This document shows positions 33,382 to 39,724 of a stretch of DNA of 39,724 nt, in pieces. The stretch covers positions 1 through 39,724 of the forward strand of contig JAAVAO010000046.1 in assembly GCA_014803985.1 (NCBI GenBank), written 5' to 3'. The notes under the pieces were generated by a model. That model did no database searches, had not been told where the DNA came from, and was given only the letters and a program-made list of their open reading frames with translations. The DNA comes from Treponema sp. Lineage in GTDB: Bacteria; Spirochaetota; Spirochaetia; Treponematales; Treponemataceae. The position numbers and the translations under genes were made by a program. Within the stretch, counting starts at the first letter, position 1. The number at the start of each line of letters is the position of its first letter.

Positions 33382-33402
33382 GCATAAAAAGTCAAGTTTA
33401 TT

Positions 33403-33690
33403 ATGAATGAAGAGACATACAAAAAACTAACAAACGCCATCTCGGAAGAACGCCTTGCAGTATACAAAGCTGATGGCGCAGATAATTATATCGCATTGGC
33501 ACGATATATCTATAATATTGAACTTTGTAAAAGCTTTTATCCACTTATAAATATTTTTGAAGTCACGCTTCGCAACAGCATGGACAATGCCCTTATTTCT
33601 TTTTTTGAATGCAAAGATTGGAACAACATAATTCCTCTTCTATCAGCGGAATCGGCAATGCTTTCTGATGCAATGCTCAAAATAAAGTGA
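33403..33690 (+). pseudogene. Truncated Abi-like (Abi_2 family) protein
   Basis: A 95-residue reading frame resembling the N-terminus of Abi_2 abortive-infection proteins (about 250-320 residues): AISEERLAVYKADGADNYIALARYIYNIEL, then the family-typical ALYPLI-like block FYPLINIFEVTLRNSMDNAL. It stops at 33690, and no continuation of the family appears in another frame in the 50 bases before the next gene. It is probably a non-functional remnant left by an insertion or deletion, though a short active protein cannot be excluded. Confidence 0.6.
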
Positions 33691-33743
33691 ATAATTGAAA
33701 AAAAATGTGAGAATATGATAGAATGTAGGTGTGGAGGTAAAAA

Positions 33744-33971
33744 ATGCTTACGGCAGCACAAGGTTATTACGATGGGAACACGGTGATTTTTGACGAAAAG
33801 CCGTCAGTCCTTTCGGGAAGGGTGATTGTAACTTTTTTGCAGGACAGGCCTCAGGAAAAAACAATGCAGAAGATTTCGGATTTTTTCGCAAGCGTTGGTG
33901 CGGACGATTCTGACAAAATGCTTTCGGCTTTGGAAGATTGCAGCAAAATTGAGGCGGCGAATGAGTGGTAA
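33744..33971 (+). CDS. Antitoxin of a PIN-domain toxin pair
   Basis: A 75-residue protein: AAQGYYDGNTVIFDEKP at the N-terminus and SGRVIVTFLQD after it fit a small swapped-hairpin or AbrB-like DNA-binding antitoxin, followed by a helical toxin-binding tail. GGAGG lies before the ATG. It overlaps the PIN toxin gene by 11 bases, the tight coupling expected of antitoxin then toxin. It should block the toxin and repress the pair. The exact antitoxin family was not identified. Confidence 0.8.
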   Translation: MLTAAQGYYDGNTVIFDEKPSVLSGRVIVTFLQDRPQEKTMQKISDFFASVGADDSDKMLSALEDCSKIEAANEW

Positions 33972-34362
33972 ACTTTTGGACACCAATGTCGTAATAAACG
34001 GAATCAAGGGAATTGATTCGGCGCGAAAATTCCTTTTGAAATTTGAAAACGAGTATCGCGTCTCTTCGGTGACTTTAGGCGAGCTCCTTTTCGGCGCGGA
34101 AAAGTCCCGCCTTTCCGAAACGAATAAAAGCACATATCTTTCGTTCTGCAACTTTGTGGGCGTAATCGACATTGATTCCAAAATCGCGCAAAGTTATGGA
34201 AAAATAAAAAACAGCCTTTTCCAAAAAGGCAAGCCAATTCCCGAAAACGACATTTGGATTGCGGCGACGGCGATTGCAAAAGAGATGACGCTCGCTTCTT
34301 ACGACAAGCATTTTGAAAATGTAGACGGTTTGGATTTTATTCATTTAGAAATTGAAAAATAA
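33961..34362 (+). CDS. PIN-domain ribonuclease toxin (VapC-like)
   Basis: A 133-residue PIN-domain protein starting MSGKLLDTNV. The metal-binding acidic residues are D7 (LLDTN), E41 (LGELLFG), D97 (NDIWIAA) and D115 (SYDKHF), the complete set for a VapC-type endoribonuclease that cuts tRNA or rRNA. The ATG at 33961 overlaps the antitoxin end; longer upstream starts would run deep into the antitoxin gene. The module lies between hsdM and hsdS. Confidence 0.92.
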   Translation: MSGKLLDTNVVINGIKGIDSARKFLLKFENEYRVSSVTLGELLFGAEKSRLSETNKSTYLSFCNFVGVIDIDSKIAQSYGKIKNSLFQKGKPIPENDIWIAATAIAKEMTLASYDKHFENVDGLDFIHLEIEK

Positions 34363-34371
34363 GCAAGTTCG

Positions 34372-34518
34372 ATGAACCGCCTGGCAGACGGCGACGATTA
34401 TGAGCTAATCGAAACAAAAAATATACCGATGGCATTGCGACACATTCCGCAAAACATACGTTGTGGAGTCGGACGGTATTTAAATATAAAACTAAACTTG
34501 TTTATAGACTTACGATAG
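34372..34518 (+). CDS. Possible 48-residue protein before hsdS
   Basis: An open frame of 48 residues (MNRLADGDDYELIETK at the start) fills the gap between the PIN toxin and hsdS and ends just inside the hsdS ribosome binding site region. No Shine-Dalgarno sequence precedes it and no family is recognised. It may be a translation-coupling leader for hsdS or a remnant. Confidence 0.25.
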   Translation: MNRLADGDDYELIETKNIPMALRHIPQNIRCGVGRYLNIKLNLFIDLR

Positions 34519-34527
34519 GTGGACGCT

Positions 34528-36291
34528 ATGAGTGAACTGGAAAAACTGATAAAAGAACATTGCCCGAACGGGGTGGAATATAAGCCGCTTGGGGAAGTTT
34601 GTGAAATTGGGAAAGGCATACAATTTAACAAAGAAAATATGCAAGATGAAGGTTCTTATCCCGTTATTAATGGAGGAGTCAATCCTTCAGGATATATTGA
34701 GCAATTCAACAATAACGAGAATACAATAACTATTTCTCAAGGTGGTGCTTCAGCAGGATATGTAAACTGGATTAAAACAAAATTTTGGGCTGGAGCACAT
34801 TGTTATGTTGTAAAACCTTTGGAATGTGTTCTTAACCGATACTTATTCCATTTTGTAAAATCGCAGGAACATAGATTGCAAGAATGTCAATATGGAGCAG
34901 GCATTCCAGCTTTGTCAAAATCAACAGTTTCTGACCTTTTAATTCCTGTTCCGCCGCTTCCAGTGCAACATGAAATTGTCCGCATATTGGACAATTTTAC
35001 AGAACTTACAAAAGAACTTACAAAAGAACTTACAGCCCGCAAAAAGCAGTACGAACACTACCGCGACATGCTGCTTTCGTTCGATGACATTCGTGCGGCA
35101 GATCAAGCGGATAATGTAGGGGGGGGGTATAACAATAATGTAATTTACAGGAAACTTGGGCAATTGTGTCTTGATATTACTTCTGGTAAAAACAATAGCA
35201 GAAGCAATGGTGGACAATATATTGTATATGGCTCAACAGGTGCAATTGGAAAATGTGATAAATACATATATAGCGGCGAACGATTGTTGGTCGCACGTGT
35301 AGGTGCAAATGCTGGATATGTATATGCGGTAGACGGTGAATACGATGTATCAGATAACACACTTATGGTAGCAAAAGTTAGTGGTTGTGATTTTAAATTT
35401 TTGTTCCACTGCTTAAGAAATGCAAATCTGAATCAATATGCAAAAGGCGGAGGACAGCCGTTGATAACAGCCACTCAATTAAAAAATATAGAAATCCCCG
35501 TTCCGCCGCTTGAGACGCAAAAACGCATAGTAAGCATTCTGGATAAGTTCGAAATGCTTGCTAACAGCCTTTCAGACGGACTTCCCGCCGAAATCGAGGC
35601 GCGCAAAAAGCAGTACGAATACTACCGTGACAAACTACTTGACTTCAAAGATGTGGGGGGGGGGTATTGTCTATTAGGGAAACTGGTTCAATGGCTACCG
35701 CTCGGTGAGATTGCGACTATAATACGTGGTGGCAATTTTCAAAAGAAAGATTTTACATCCGACGGGATACCATGCATTCATTATGGACAAATATATACAA
35801 AGTATGGCTTATATGCAAATGAAACATTTACTTTTATAAGCGAAGAGGTTGCAAAAAAATCGAAAAAAGCGACCACTAACGATATAATAATGGCGGTAAC
35901 AAGCGAGAATATAGAAGATGTGTGCAAATGCGTGGCTTGGTTGGGTAAAGAAGATGTTGCGGTCAGCGGACATACGGCAATTATACATCACAATCAAAAT
36001 GCGAAGTATTTAGCCTATTACTTTCATACGCAAATGTTTTTCGCCCAAAAAGAAAAATATGCGCACGGCACAAAGGTTATAGAGGTGACACCGAGCAAAT
36101 TAGCGAACATTATAATTCCCCTGCCGCCGCTTGCAATACAAGGCTGGATAGCAGAAATCTTGGATAAATTCCACAGCCTTGCGACGGACATTTCCGAAGG
36201 CATCCCCGCCGAAATCGAAGCGCGCAAAAAACAGTACGAATACTACCGCGACAAGTTGCTGGCTTTCAAAAATTTGGAAAATGTGGTATAA
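34528..36291 (+). CDS. hsdS: Type I specificity subunit with three recognition modules and two poly-G tracts
   Basis: A 587-residue protein starting MSELEKLIKE at 34528, with AGGTGG six bases upstream; a GTG three codons earlier overlaps that site. Normal HsdS has about 400 residues and two target-recognition domains. Here three modules occur: 1-197, 201-376 and 380-587, each ending in a P-P-L..Q..I..ILD segment and the helix RKKQYE.YRD.LL. Modules 1 and 2 and modules 2 and 3 are joined by V-G-G-G-Y encoded by G9 (35119-35127) and G10 (35655-35664). A 12-bp tandem repeat coding ELTK lies at 35002-35034. HsdS selects the DNA target for HsdM and HsdR. Confidence 0.95.
   Translation: MSELEKLIKEHCPNGVEYKPLGEVCEIGKGIQFNKENMQDEGSYPVINGGVNPSGYIEQFNNNENTITISQGGASAGYVNWIKTKFWAGAHCYVVKPLECVLNRYLFHFVKSQEHRLQECQYGAGIPALSKSTVSDLLIPVPPLPVQHEIVRILDNFTELTKELTKELTARKKQYEHYRDMLLSFDDIRAADQADNVGGGYNNNVIYRKLGQLCLDITSGKNNSRSNGGQYIVYGSTGAIGKCDKYIYSGERLLVARVGANAGYVYAVDGEYDVSDNTLMVAKVSGCDFKFLFHCLRNANLNQYAKGGGQPLITATQLKNIEIPVPPLETQKRIVSILDKFEMLANSLSDGLPAEIEARKKQYEYYRDKLLDFKDVGGGYCLLGKLVQWLPLGEIATIIRGGNFQKKDFTSDGIPCIHYGQIYTKYGLYANETFTFISEEVAKKSKKATTNDIIMAVTSENIEDVCKCVAWLGKEDVAVSGHTAIIHHNQNAKYLAYYFHTQMFFAQKEKYAHGTKVIEVTPSKLANIIIPLPPLAIQGWIAEILDKFHSLATDISEGIPAEIEARKKQYEYYRDKLLAFKNLENVV
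35002..35034 (+). repeat. 12-bp tandem repeat in hsdS (2.75 copies, codes ELTK)
   Basis: GAACTTACAAAA occurs at 35002-35013 and 35014-35025, and the first nine bases again at 35026-35034. It lies in the helical spacer after the first recognition domain, the place of the four-residue TAEL repeat in EcoR124 HsdS. Confidence 0.85.
35119..35127 (+). repeat. G9 homopolymer in hsdS, module 1/2 junction
   Basis: Nine consecutive G code for three Gly in frame. One G fewer leads to TAA after five codons (through ATA ACA ATA ATG); one G more gives an immediate TAA. Either slip yields a one-module HsdS of about 200 residues. Confidence 0.9.
35655..35664 (+). repeat. G10 homopolymer in hsdS, module 2/3 junction
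   Basis: Ten consecutive G lie in frame at the second module junction. One G fewer leads to a TAG within a few codons; one G more leads to a TGA about 13 codons on. Either slip yields a two-module HsdS of about 380-390 residues, the normal family size. Confidence 0.9.
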
Positions 36292-36292
36292 T
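36284..36292 (+). promoter_or_regulatory. Extended -10 promoter overlapping the hsdS stop codon
   Basis: TGGTATAAT at 36284-36292 overlaps the hsdS TAA. Transcription would start at about 36299, at the ATG of the next gene, giving an essentially leaderless message. Confidence 0.5.
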
Positions 36293-36299
36293 AAAGAGC

Positions 36300-36527
36300 A
36301 TGGATCAGACCGAAAAAGATAAGAATCTTCTCGTCGTAACCGCAGTTGAAGGATTCGCCGAAAGGCATCATCTTTCGGAAGAAGAAGTGTATGAAAAATT
36401 CAGCAAGCACCGAATAATCGACCTTGTGCGCGCGGAGTATGACGCATTGCACACTCAGCCGCTTGAAGAAACGGTGCGGTTTGTCGAAGATGTCATGTCC
36501 AGATACGAAGCGGGAGAAACAGAATGA
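36300..36527 (+). CDS. DUF3791 family protein, putative antitoxin
   Basis: A 75-residue protein matching the DUF3791 pattern: VTAVEGFAERHHLSEEEVYEKFSKH, then a YDALHT-type motif (EYDALHTQPLEETVRFVEDVMSRY). It overlaps the DUF3990 gene by four bases (ATGA). Such pairs recur in anaerobes and look like toxin-antitoxin modules, with this member as the small partner. No catalytic residues are seen. It starts nine bases after the hsdS stop. Confidence 0.75.
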   Translation: MDQTEKDKNLLVVTAVEGFAERHHLSEEEVYEKFSKHRIIDLVRAEYDALHTQPLEETVRFVEDVMSRYEAGETE

Positions 36528-36997
36528 TTTTATATCACGGAACCGGTATCCGTTTTGCAGAAATTGATTTGTCCAAGTCAAAAGACAAGCGCGATTTTGG
36601 GAAAGGCTTTTACACGACAACCATTTTTGAGCAGGCGGAAAAATGGGCGCAAAATCAATATATTCGTTATGGAACAGAAAACAAAATTGTAAAAGAATAT
36701 GCATATCATTCTGACGATGCACTGAAAATAAAAGTTTTTAAAGAAATGGACGAAGAATGGCTTGCATTCATAAAGAAATGCAGAATGGAAGGCGGCACGC
36801 CGCATGGGTATGATATAGTTCAAGGACCTGTCGCAAACGACAACACCATGCGCACCATTGCGCTTTATATTTCCGAAATCTACACGGCAAAACAGGCAAT
36901 CGAGCAGCTGCGTTTTTTCAAGGTGAATGATCAAATTTCTTTTCATACTGAAAAATCATTGGGATGCTTGCGCTGGATTCAAGACCGGGATATTTAA
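36524..36997 (+). CDS. DUF3990 family protein, ADP-ribosyltransferase-like putative toxin
   Basis: A 157-residue protein with the DUF3990 layout: an N-terminal LYHGTG, then KRDFGKGFYTT, QAEKWAQNQ, a central WLAFIKKCRMEG, and DIVQGPVANDNTM. The YHG...GFYTT spacing resembles the NAD-binding His and following strand of the ADP-ribosyltransferase fold, the clan in which this family is placed. Its target is unknown. Coupling to the DUF3791 gene by ATGA overlap supports a toxin-antitoxin reading. The frame is intact. Confidence 0.75.
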   Translation: MILYHGTGIRFAEIDLSKSKDKRDFGKGFYTTTIFEQAEKWAQNQYIRYGTENKIVKEYAYHSDDALKIKVFKEMDEEWLAFIKKCRMEGGTPHGYDIVQGPVANDNTMRTIALYISEIYTAKQAIEQLRFFKVNDQISFHTEKSLGCLRWIQDRDI

Positions 36998-37030
36998 AAT
37001 TATCGCTGAAATATTGCGACAATTTTAACT

Positions 37031-37135
37031 TTGAGTTTCTTTCAGAAACTCAATTATTTATAGTCATTTCTCACTTCGTTGCGAAATGGCTTTTTCAACA
37101 ACTCAAAAATTGAAATTTTTTTCGTTGTTGAAAAA
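37031..37135 (+). promoter_or_regulatory. Three consecutive hairpins, second copy of the element at 13-116
   Basis: Hairpin 1 (37031-37053) pairs TTGAGTTTCT with AGAAACTCAA; hairpin 2 (37063-37090) pairs GTCATTTC with GAAATGGC around the loop TCACTTCGTTGC; hairpin 3 (37091-37135) pairs TTTTTCAACAAC with GTTGTTGAAAAA and an inner A/T stem. GGGAGG and an ATG follow. Order, spacing and the hairpin 2 loop match the element at 13-116, with paired base changes in the stems. Confidence 0.65.
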
Positions 37136-37149
37136 TAAGGGAGGTTTAA

Positions 37150-37383
37150 ATGCCGCATTATTTTTACAACGGCAAAGACATAACGATTGACGTTCTTATG
37201 AAAATCGAAGAAGTCGTAAGCCTTCTTTCCGAGCGTTTTTCCGAACCATTTGACGAAATACTTTTTCGGTTTTATAAATCAAAAACATTCAGAGCATTGA
37301 AAAACACGGACAGCTGCATGTGGAGCGAAAGCTCGCCTTTCATTGCCGATGAATATGTGCGCGAAAAAGAAGCAGGTTGGTGA
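37150..37383 (+). CDS. Small DUF3791-neighbourhood protein, putative antitoxin
   Basis: A 77-residue acidic protein: an N-terminal helix (LMKIEEVVSLLSERFSEPFDE), then RFYKSKTFRALKNTDSCMWSESS and IADEYVREKEAGW. The pattern of an aromatic-Leu block, an LW/MW-x-E-S motif and an acidic tail is seen in small proteins encoded beside DUF3791/DUF3990 pairs, so it may be a third member of that module. GGGAGG lies before the ATG. No formal family name is recalled, and function is unknown. Confidence 0.6.
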   Translation: MPHYFYNGKDITIDVLMKIEEVVSLLSERFSEPFDEILFRFYKSKTFRALKNTDSCMWSESSPFIADEYVREKEAGW

Positions 37384-37429
37384 GCCAGTTGTTCGTCAAA
37401 ACATTGACCATCGTCATTTTGAAGCAGTT

Positions 37430-37454
37430 GGTCGCCGAGCCTGTCGAGGCGACC
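37430..37454 (+). other. GC-rich hairpin between cargo genes
   Basis: GGTCGCC (37430-37436) pairs perfectly with GGCGACC (37448-37454) around an 11-base loop. No T-run follows, so a classical terminator is unlikely; it may be a REP-like element. Confidence 0.45.
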
Positions 37455-37493
37455 GTATGACATGTTTTTGGGCTTTTAGAAAAGTGGAAACTG

Positions 37494-37502
37494 TGATATA
37501 AT
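37494..37502 (+). promoter_or_regulatory. Extended -10 promoter of the MNT/HEPN pair
   Basis: TGATATAAT at 37494-37502 lies 19 bases before the GTG start at 37522, with GGAG between. Confidence 0.5.
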
Positions 37503-37521
37503 ATTGTTTGCGGAGATGATT

Positions 37522-37836
37522 GTGATAAACAGAAAAAATTCGAAACTCATAACGGAATCCATTCTTTCTATAACAAGACCGACTTCTATTTTTTTGTTCG
37601 GTTCGCATGCAAAAAATTCAGAAACTCCCGATAGCGATATAGATATTTGTATTGTCACAGAAGAAGACAAGAATCCGTTTGATATAATGACATCTATAAG
37701 GCTATCACTTTTTGAAAAATTGAACAAAGCAGTTGACATAATTGTTTACAAAAAAAACATCTTTGATTCAAAAAAAGTAATCGCCAATTCCTTTGAATAT
37801 GAGATAGCATCTACAGGAGTAAAATTATATGGATAG
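37522..37836 (+). CDS. MNT nucleotidyltransferase-domain protein (antitoxin)
   Basis: A 104-residue minimal nucleotidyltransferase. GSHAKN is at residues 27-32 and DSDIDI at 37-42 gives the two metal-binding aspartates D39 and D41; a third acidic residue lies in KAVDIIVYKK. The GTG at 37522 was chosen because GGAG sits six bases upstream; an ATG at 37516 would have no gap to that site. MNT proteins counter HEPN toxins, in studied cases by transferring AMP to the toxin. It overlaps the HEPN gene by eight bases. Confidence 0.88.
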   Translation: MINRKNSKLITESILSITRPTSIFLFGSHAKNSETPDSDIDICIVTEEDKNPFDIMTSIRLSLFEKLNKAVDIIVYKKNIFDSKKVIANSFEYEIASTGVKLYG

Positions 37837-38215
37837 TTTTGCGGAATGGATTAGCTATGCGAAAAAAGATTTGGAAGCGGCAAAATTTTTACTTGCCATG
37901 CATCCAAAGCCATTGGAAATTATTTGTTATCATTGCCAACAGTCTGCCGAAAAAGCATTAAAGGCTTTGATTCTAAGAAATGGTCAATATATCAAAAAAT
38001 CACATGATTTGCTGTTGCTTTTACAATGCATCGCAGGATTTGTCGATATCGATTCCATAAAATTAGATTGTGCGGAATTAACAAACTATTCTGTTGTCAC
38101 AAGATATCCGTATTCTTTTGGTGACAGCATAGATGACACACGAACTGATAAAGCAATTGCTTCCGCAGAAAAAATCCTGAATTTTGTTTTAAATGCAATA
38201 TCAGATAATAAATAA
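37829..38215 (+). CDS. HEPN-domain protein (toxin of an MNT/HEPN pair)
   Basis: A 128-residue HEPN protein (PF05168): WISYAKKDLEAAKFLL at the start, then the diagnostic CYHCQQSAEKALKALIL and KKSHDLLLLLQ, ending with a four-helix bundle pattern. The usual RNase signature R-x4-6-H is not seen; the segment in its place reads TRYPYSF. So RNase activity is uncertain. The gene is coupled to the MNT partner by overlap and is followed 24 bases later by hsdR. Confidence 0.88.
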   Translation: MDSFAEWISYAKKDLEAAKFLLAMHPKPLEIICYHCQQSAEKALKALILRNGQYIKKSHDLLLLLQCIAGFVDIDSIKLDCAELTNYSVVTRYPYSFGDSIDDTRTDKAIASAEKILNFVLNAISDNK

Positions 38216-38239
38216 AACCAAACTACAGAGGGAGTATCT

Positions 38240-39724
38240 ATGACCGACTACACCGCCGTTGCCGAATCCAAGAATTTTATTGTACTGGACAAATACACGA
38301 AGGAGCTGATGGTCTGCGACAGTTACCAGTCGGAAACGGACTTGGAGCGGGAATTTATCGGCGACTTGCGAAATCAGGGATATGAATATCTTCCGAATAT
38401 AAAAAATTCTGCCGCGATGCTCGCCAATGTGCGCGCCCGGCTGGAAGAACTCAACAACGTGCGCTTTCTTGACAGCGAATGGAATCGCTACGTGGAAACA
38501 TATTTGGACAAACCCGGCGACACAATCACGGACAAAACACGGAAAATCCACGACGACCATATTTTTGACTTTGTGTTTGACGACGGACACATTCAGAACA
38601 TTTGCCTTGTGGACAAAAAGAATCTGCTGCGGAACAAAGTGCAGGTAATCAGGCAGTTCGAGCAGACGGGAACTCACGCAAACCGATACGACGTTACCAT
38701 ATTGGTGAATGGCTTGCCATTGGTCCACGTCGAGCTGAAAAAACGCGGTGTTGCAATCAAGGAAGCGTTCAATCAGATACACCGCTACAGCAAGGAAAGT
38801 TTCAATTCCGAACATTCACTGTACAAATACCTTCAGATTTTCGTCATCTCGAACGGCACGGACAGCCGCTATTTTGCGAACACGACAAAGCGCGACAAAA
38901 ACAGCTTCGATTTTACGATGAACTGGGCAAAGTCGGACAATACGCTTTTGAAGGACTTGAAAGATTTTACGGCGACGTTCTTCCAGAAAAACACGCTCCT
39001 TAACGTGCTTTTTACGTACTCGGTGTTTGACACGACTGACACGCTCCTTGTGATGCGCCCGTATCAGATTGCGGCGACCGAGCGTCTACTATGGAAAATA
39101 AGAAGTTCGTATTGGTCAAAAAATTGGAGCAAAAGCGAAAGCGGCGGCTATATCTGGCATACTACTGGATCGGGCAAGACGCTCACCAGTTTTAAGGCGG
39201 CGCAACTTGTGACGCAGCTTGATTTTATAGACAAAGTGTTTTTTGTCGTTGACCGAAAAGACCTCGACTATCAGACAATGAAAGAGTATCGGCGTTTTTC
39301 TCCCGACAGCGTGAACGGTTCGACAAGCACCGCAGCACTGAAACGCAACATCGAAAAAGACGACGACAGGATTATCGTTACCACCATTCAAAAACTCAAC
39401 AACCTTATCAAATCAGAAAGCAGCATGCCGATTTATCAGAAGCAGGTTGTCTTTATTTTTGACGAATGTCACCGCTCCCAGTTTGGCGAGGCGCAGAAAA
39501 ACATAAAAAAGAAATTCAAGTTTTACTATCAGTTCGGATTTACGGGAACGCCCATATTTTCTAAAAATGCGCTTGGCTCGGAAACGACGGCTTCCGTATT
39601 CGGCAGGGAATTGCATTCGTATGTGATTACCGATGCCATCCGCGACGAAAAAGTCCTGAAATTCAAAGTCGATTACAACGATGTCCGCCCGCGCTTTAAG
39701 AAAATCGAATCGGAACAGGACGAG
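38240..39724 (+). CDS. hsdR: Type I restriction enzyme R subunit, 5' part, cut by window end
   Basis: An open frame of 495 codons from the ATG at 38240 (GGGAG upstream) runs off the window. The nuclease core has D151, E165 and K167 (VELKKRG), followed by the QIHRY motif at 179-183 that type I nucleases share. Then come helicase motifs: Walker A HTTGSGKT at 307-314, the DECH box at 408-411 and TGTP at 435-438. HsdR translocates DNA and cleaves it when HsdS/HsdM meets an unmethylated target. A complete protein has about 1000 residues, so roughly half is missing. Its higher G+C and lack of cargo inside suggest it is the intact operon end. Confidence 0.96.
   Translation, partial: MTDYTAVAESKNFIVLDKYTKELMVCDSYQSETDLEREFIGDLRNQGYEYLPNIKNSAAMLANVRARLEELNNVRFLDSEWNRYVETYLDKPGDTITDKTRKIHDDHIFDFVFDDGHIQNICLVDKKNLLRNKVQVIRQFEQTGTHANRYDVTILVNGLPLVHVELKKRGVAIKEAFNQIHRYSKESFNSEHSLYKYLQIFVISNGTDSRYFANTTKRDKNSFDFTMNWAKSDNTLLKDLKDFTATFFQKNTLLNVLFTYSVFDTTDTLLVMRPYQIAATERLLWKIRSSYWSKNWSKSESGGYIWHTTGSGKTLTSFKAAQLVTQLDFIDKVFFVVDRKDLDYQTMKEYRRFSPDSVNGSTSTAALKRNIEKDDDRIIVTTIQKLNNLIKSESSMPIYQKQVVFIFDECHRSQFGEAQKNIKKKFKFYYQFGFTGTPIFSKNALGSETTASVFGRELHSYVITDAIRDEKVLKFKVDYNDVRPRFKKIESEQDE

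Noticed and set aside
37430..37454. A perfect GC-rich hairpin considered as a terminator of the DUF3791/DUF3990 group.
   Set aside because: No T-run follows on either side, so it was listed only as a hairpin.

Overview
The window looks like the chromosome of an AT-rich spirochaete, most likely a Treponema from a gut, rumen or oral niche. This is inferred from relaxed-lipobox lipoproteins, a LysM envelope protein, paired short chromate transporters, a maltodextrin/fructan diet and poly-G contingency tracts; no rRNA or marker gene is present to prove it.

Positions 1-10085 (+ strand) hold a TrpXYZ-like ABC importer (lipoprotein, permease, ATPase), thioredoxin reductase trxB, a secreted family 3 glycosidase of NagZ type, an acidic single-pass protein with an N-terminal Hsp70-substrate-domain-like segment and a C-terminal LysM domain, and a soluble-lytic-transglycosylase-like lipoprotein. 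Several of these act on or near the peptidoglycan envelope.

Positions 10111-20287 (- strand) are carbohydrate metabolism and transport: a GH32 beta-fructosidase, two half-size chromate transporters, a beta-lactamase-fold lipoprotein hydrolase, and a maltodextrin set (malQ, binding protein, MalF-like and MalG-like permeases) with a strong hairpin terminator between the binding protein and the permeases.

Positions 20411-31499 (- strand) are a complete type V-A CRISPR-Cas locus: HIRAN-like protein, small membrane protein, WYL regulator, cas12a (1372 aa, catalytic and crRNA-processing residues present), a YefM/YoeB-like toxin-antitoxin pair, cas4, cas1, cas2, leader, and an array of 21 repeats and 20 spacers. 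The array is transcribed on the - strand and its oldest end carries degenerate repeats. The apparent cas12a promoter has a TTGACA box and a TATAAT box separated by 19 bp that include a run of nine G, the arrangement of a slipped-strand phase-variable promoter.

Positions 31723-39724 (+ strand) are a type I restriction-modification operon (hsdM, hsdS, and hsdR cut by the window end) interrupted by toxin-antitoxin and abortive-infection cargo: an Abi-like fragment, an antitoxin/PIN pair, a DUF3791/DUF3990 pair plus a small related protein, and an MNT/HEPN pair. The hsdS gene encodes three target-recognition modules joined by two poly-G tracts (G9 and G10); any one-base slip would truncate the protein to one or two modules. 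The main hypothesis is that this cell stochastically switches both its Cas12a immunity and its type I restriction specificity through poly-G contingency tracts.
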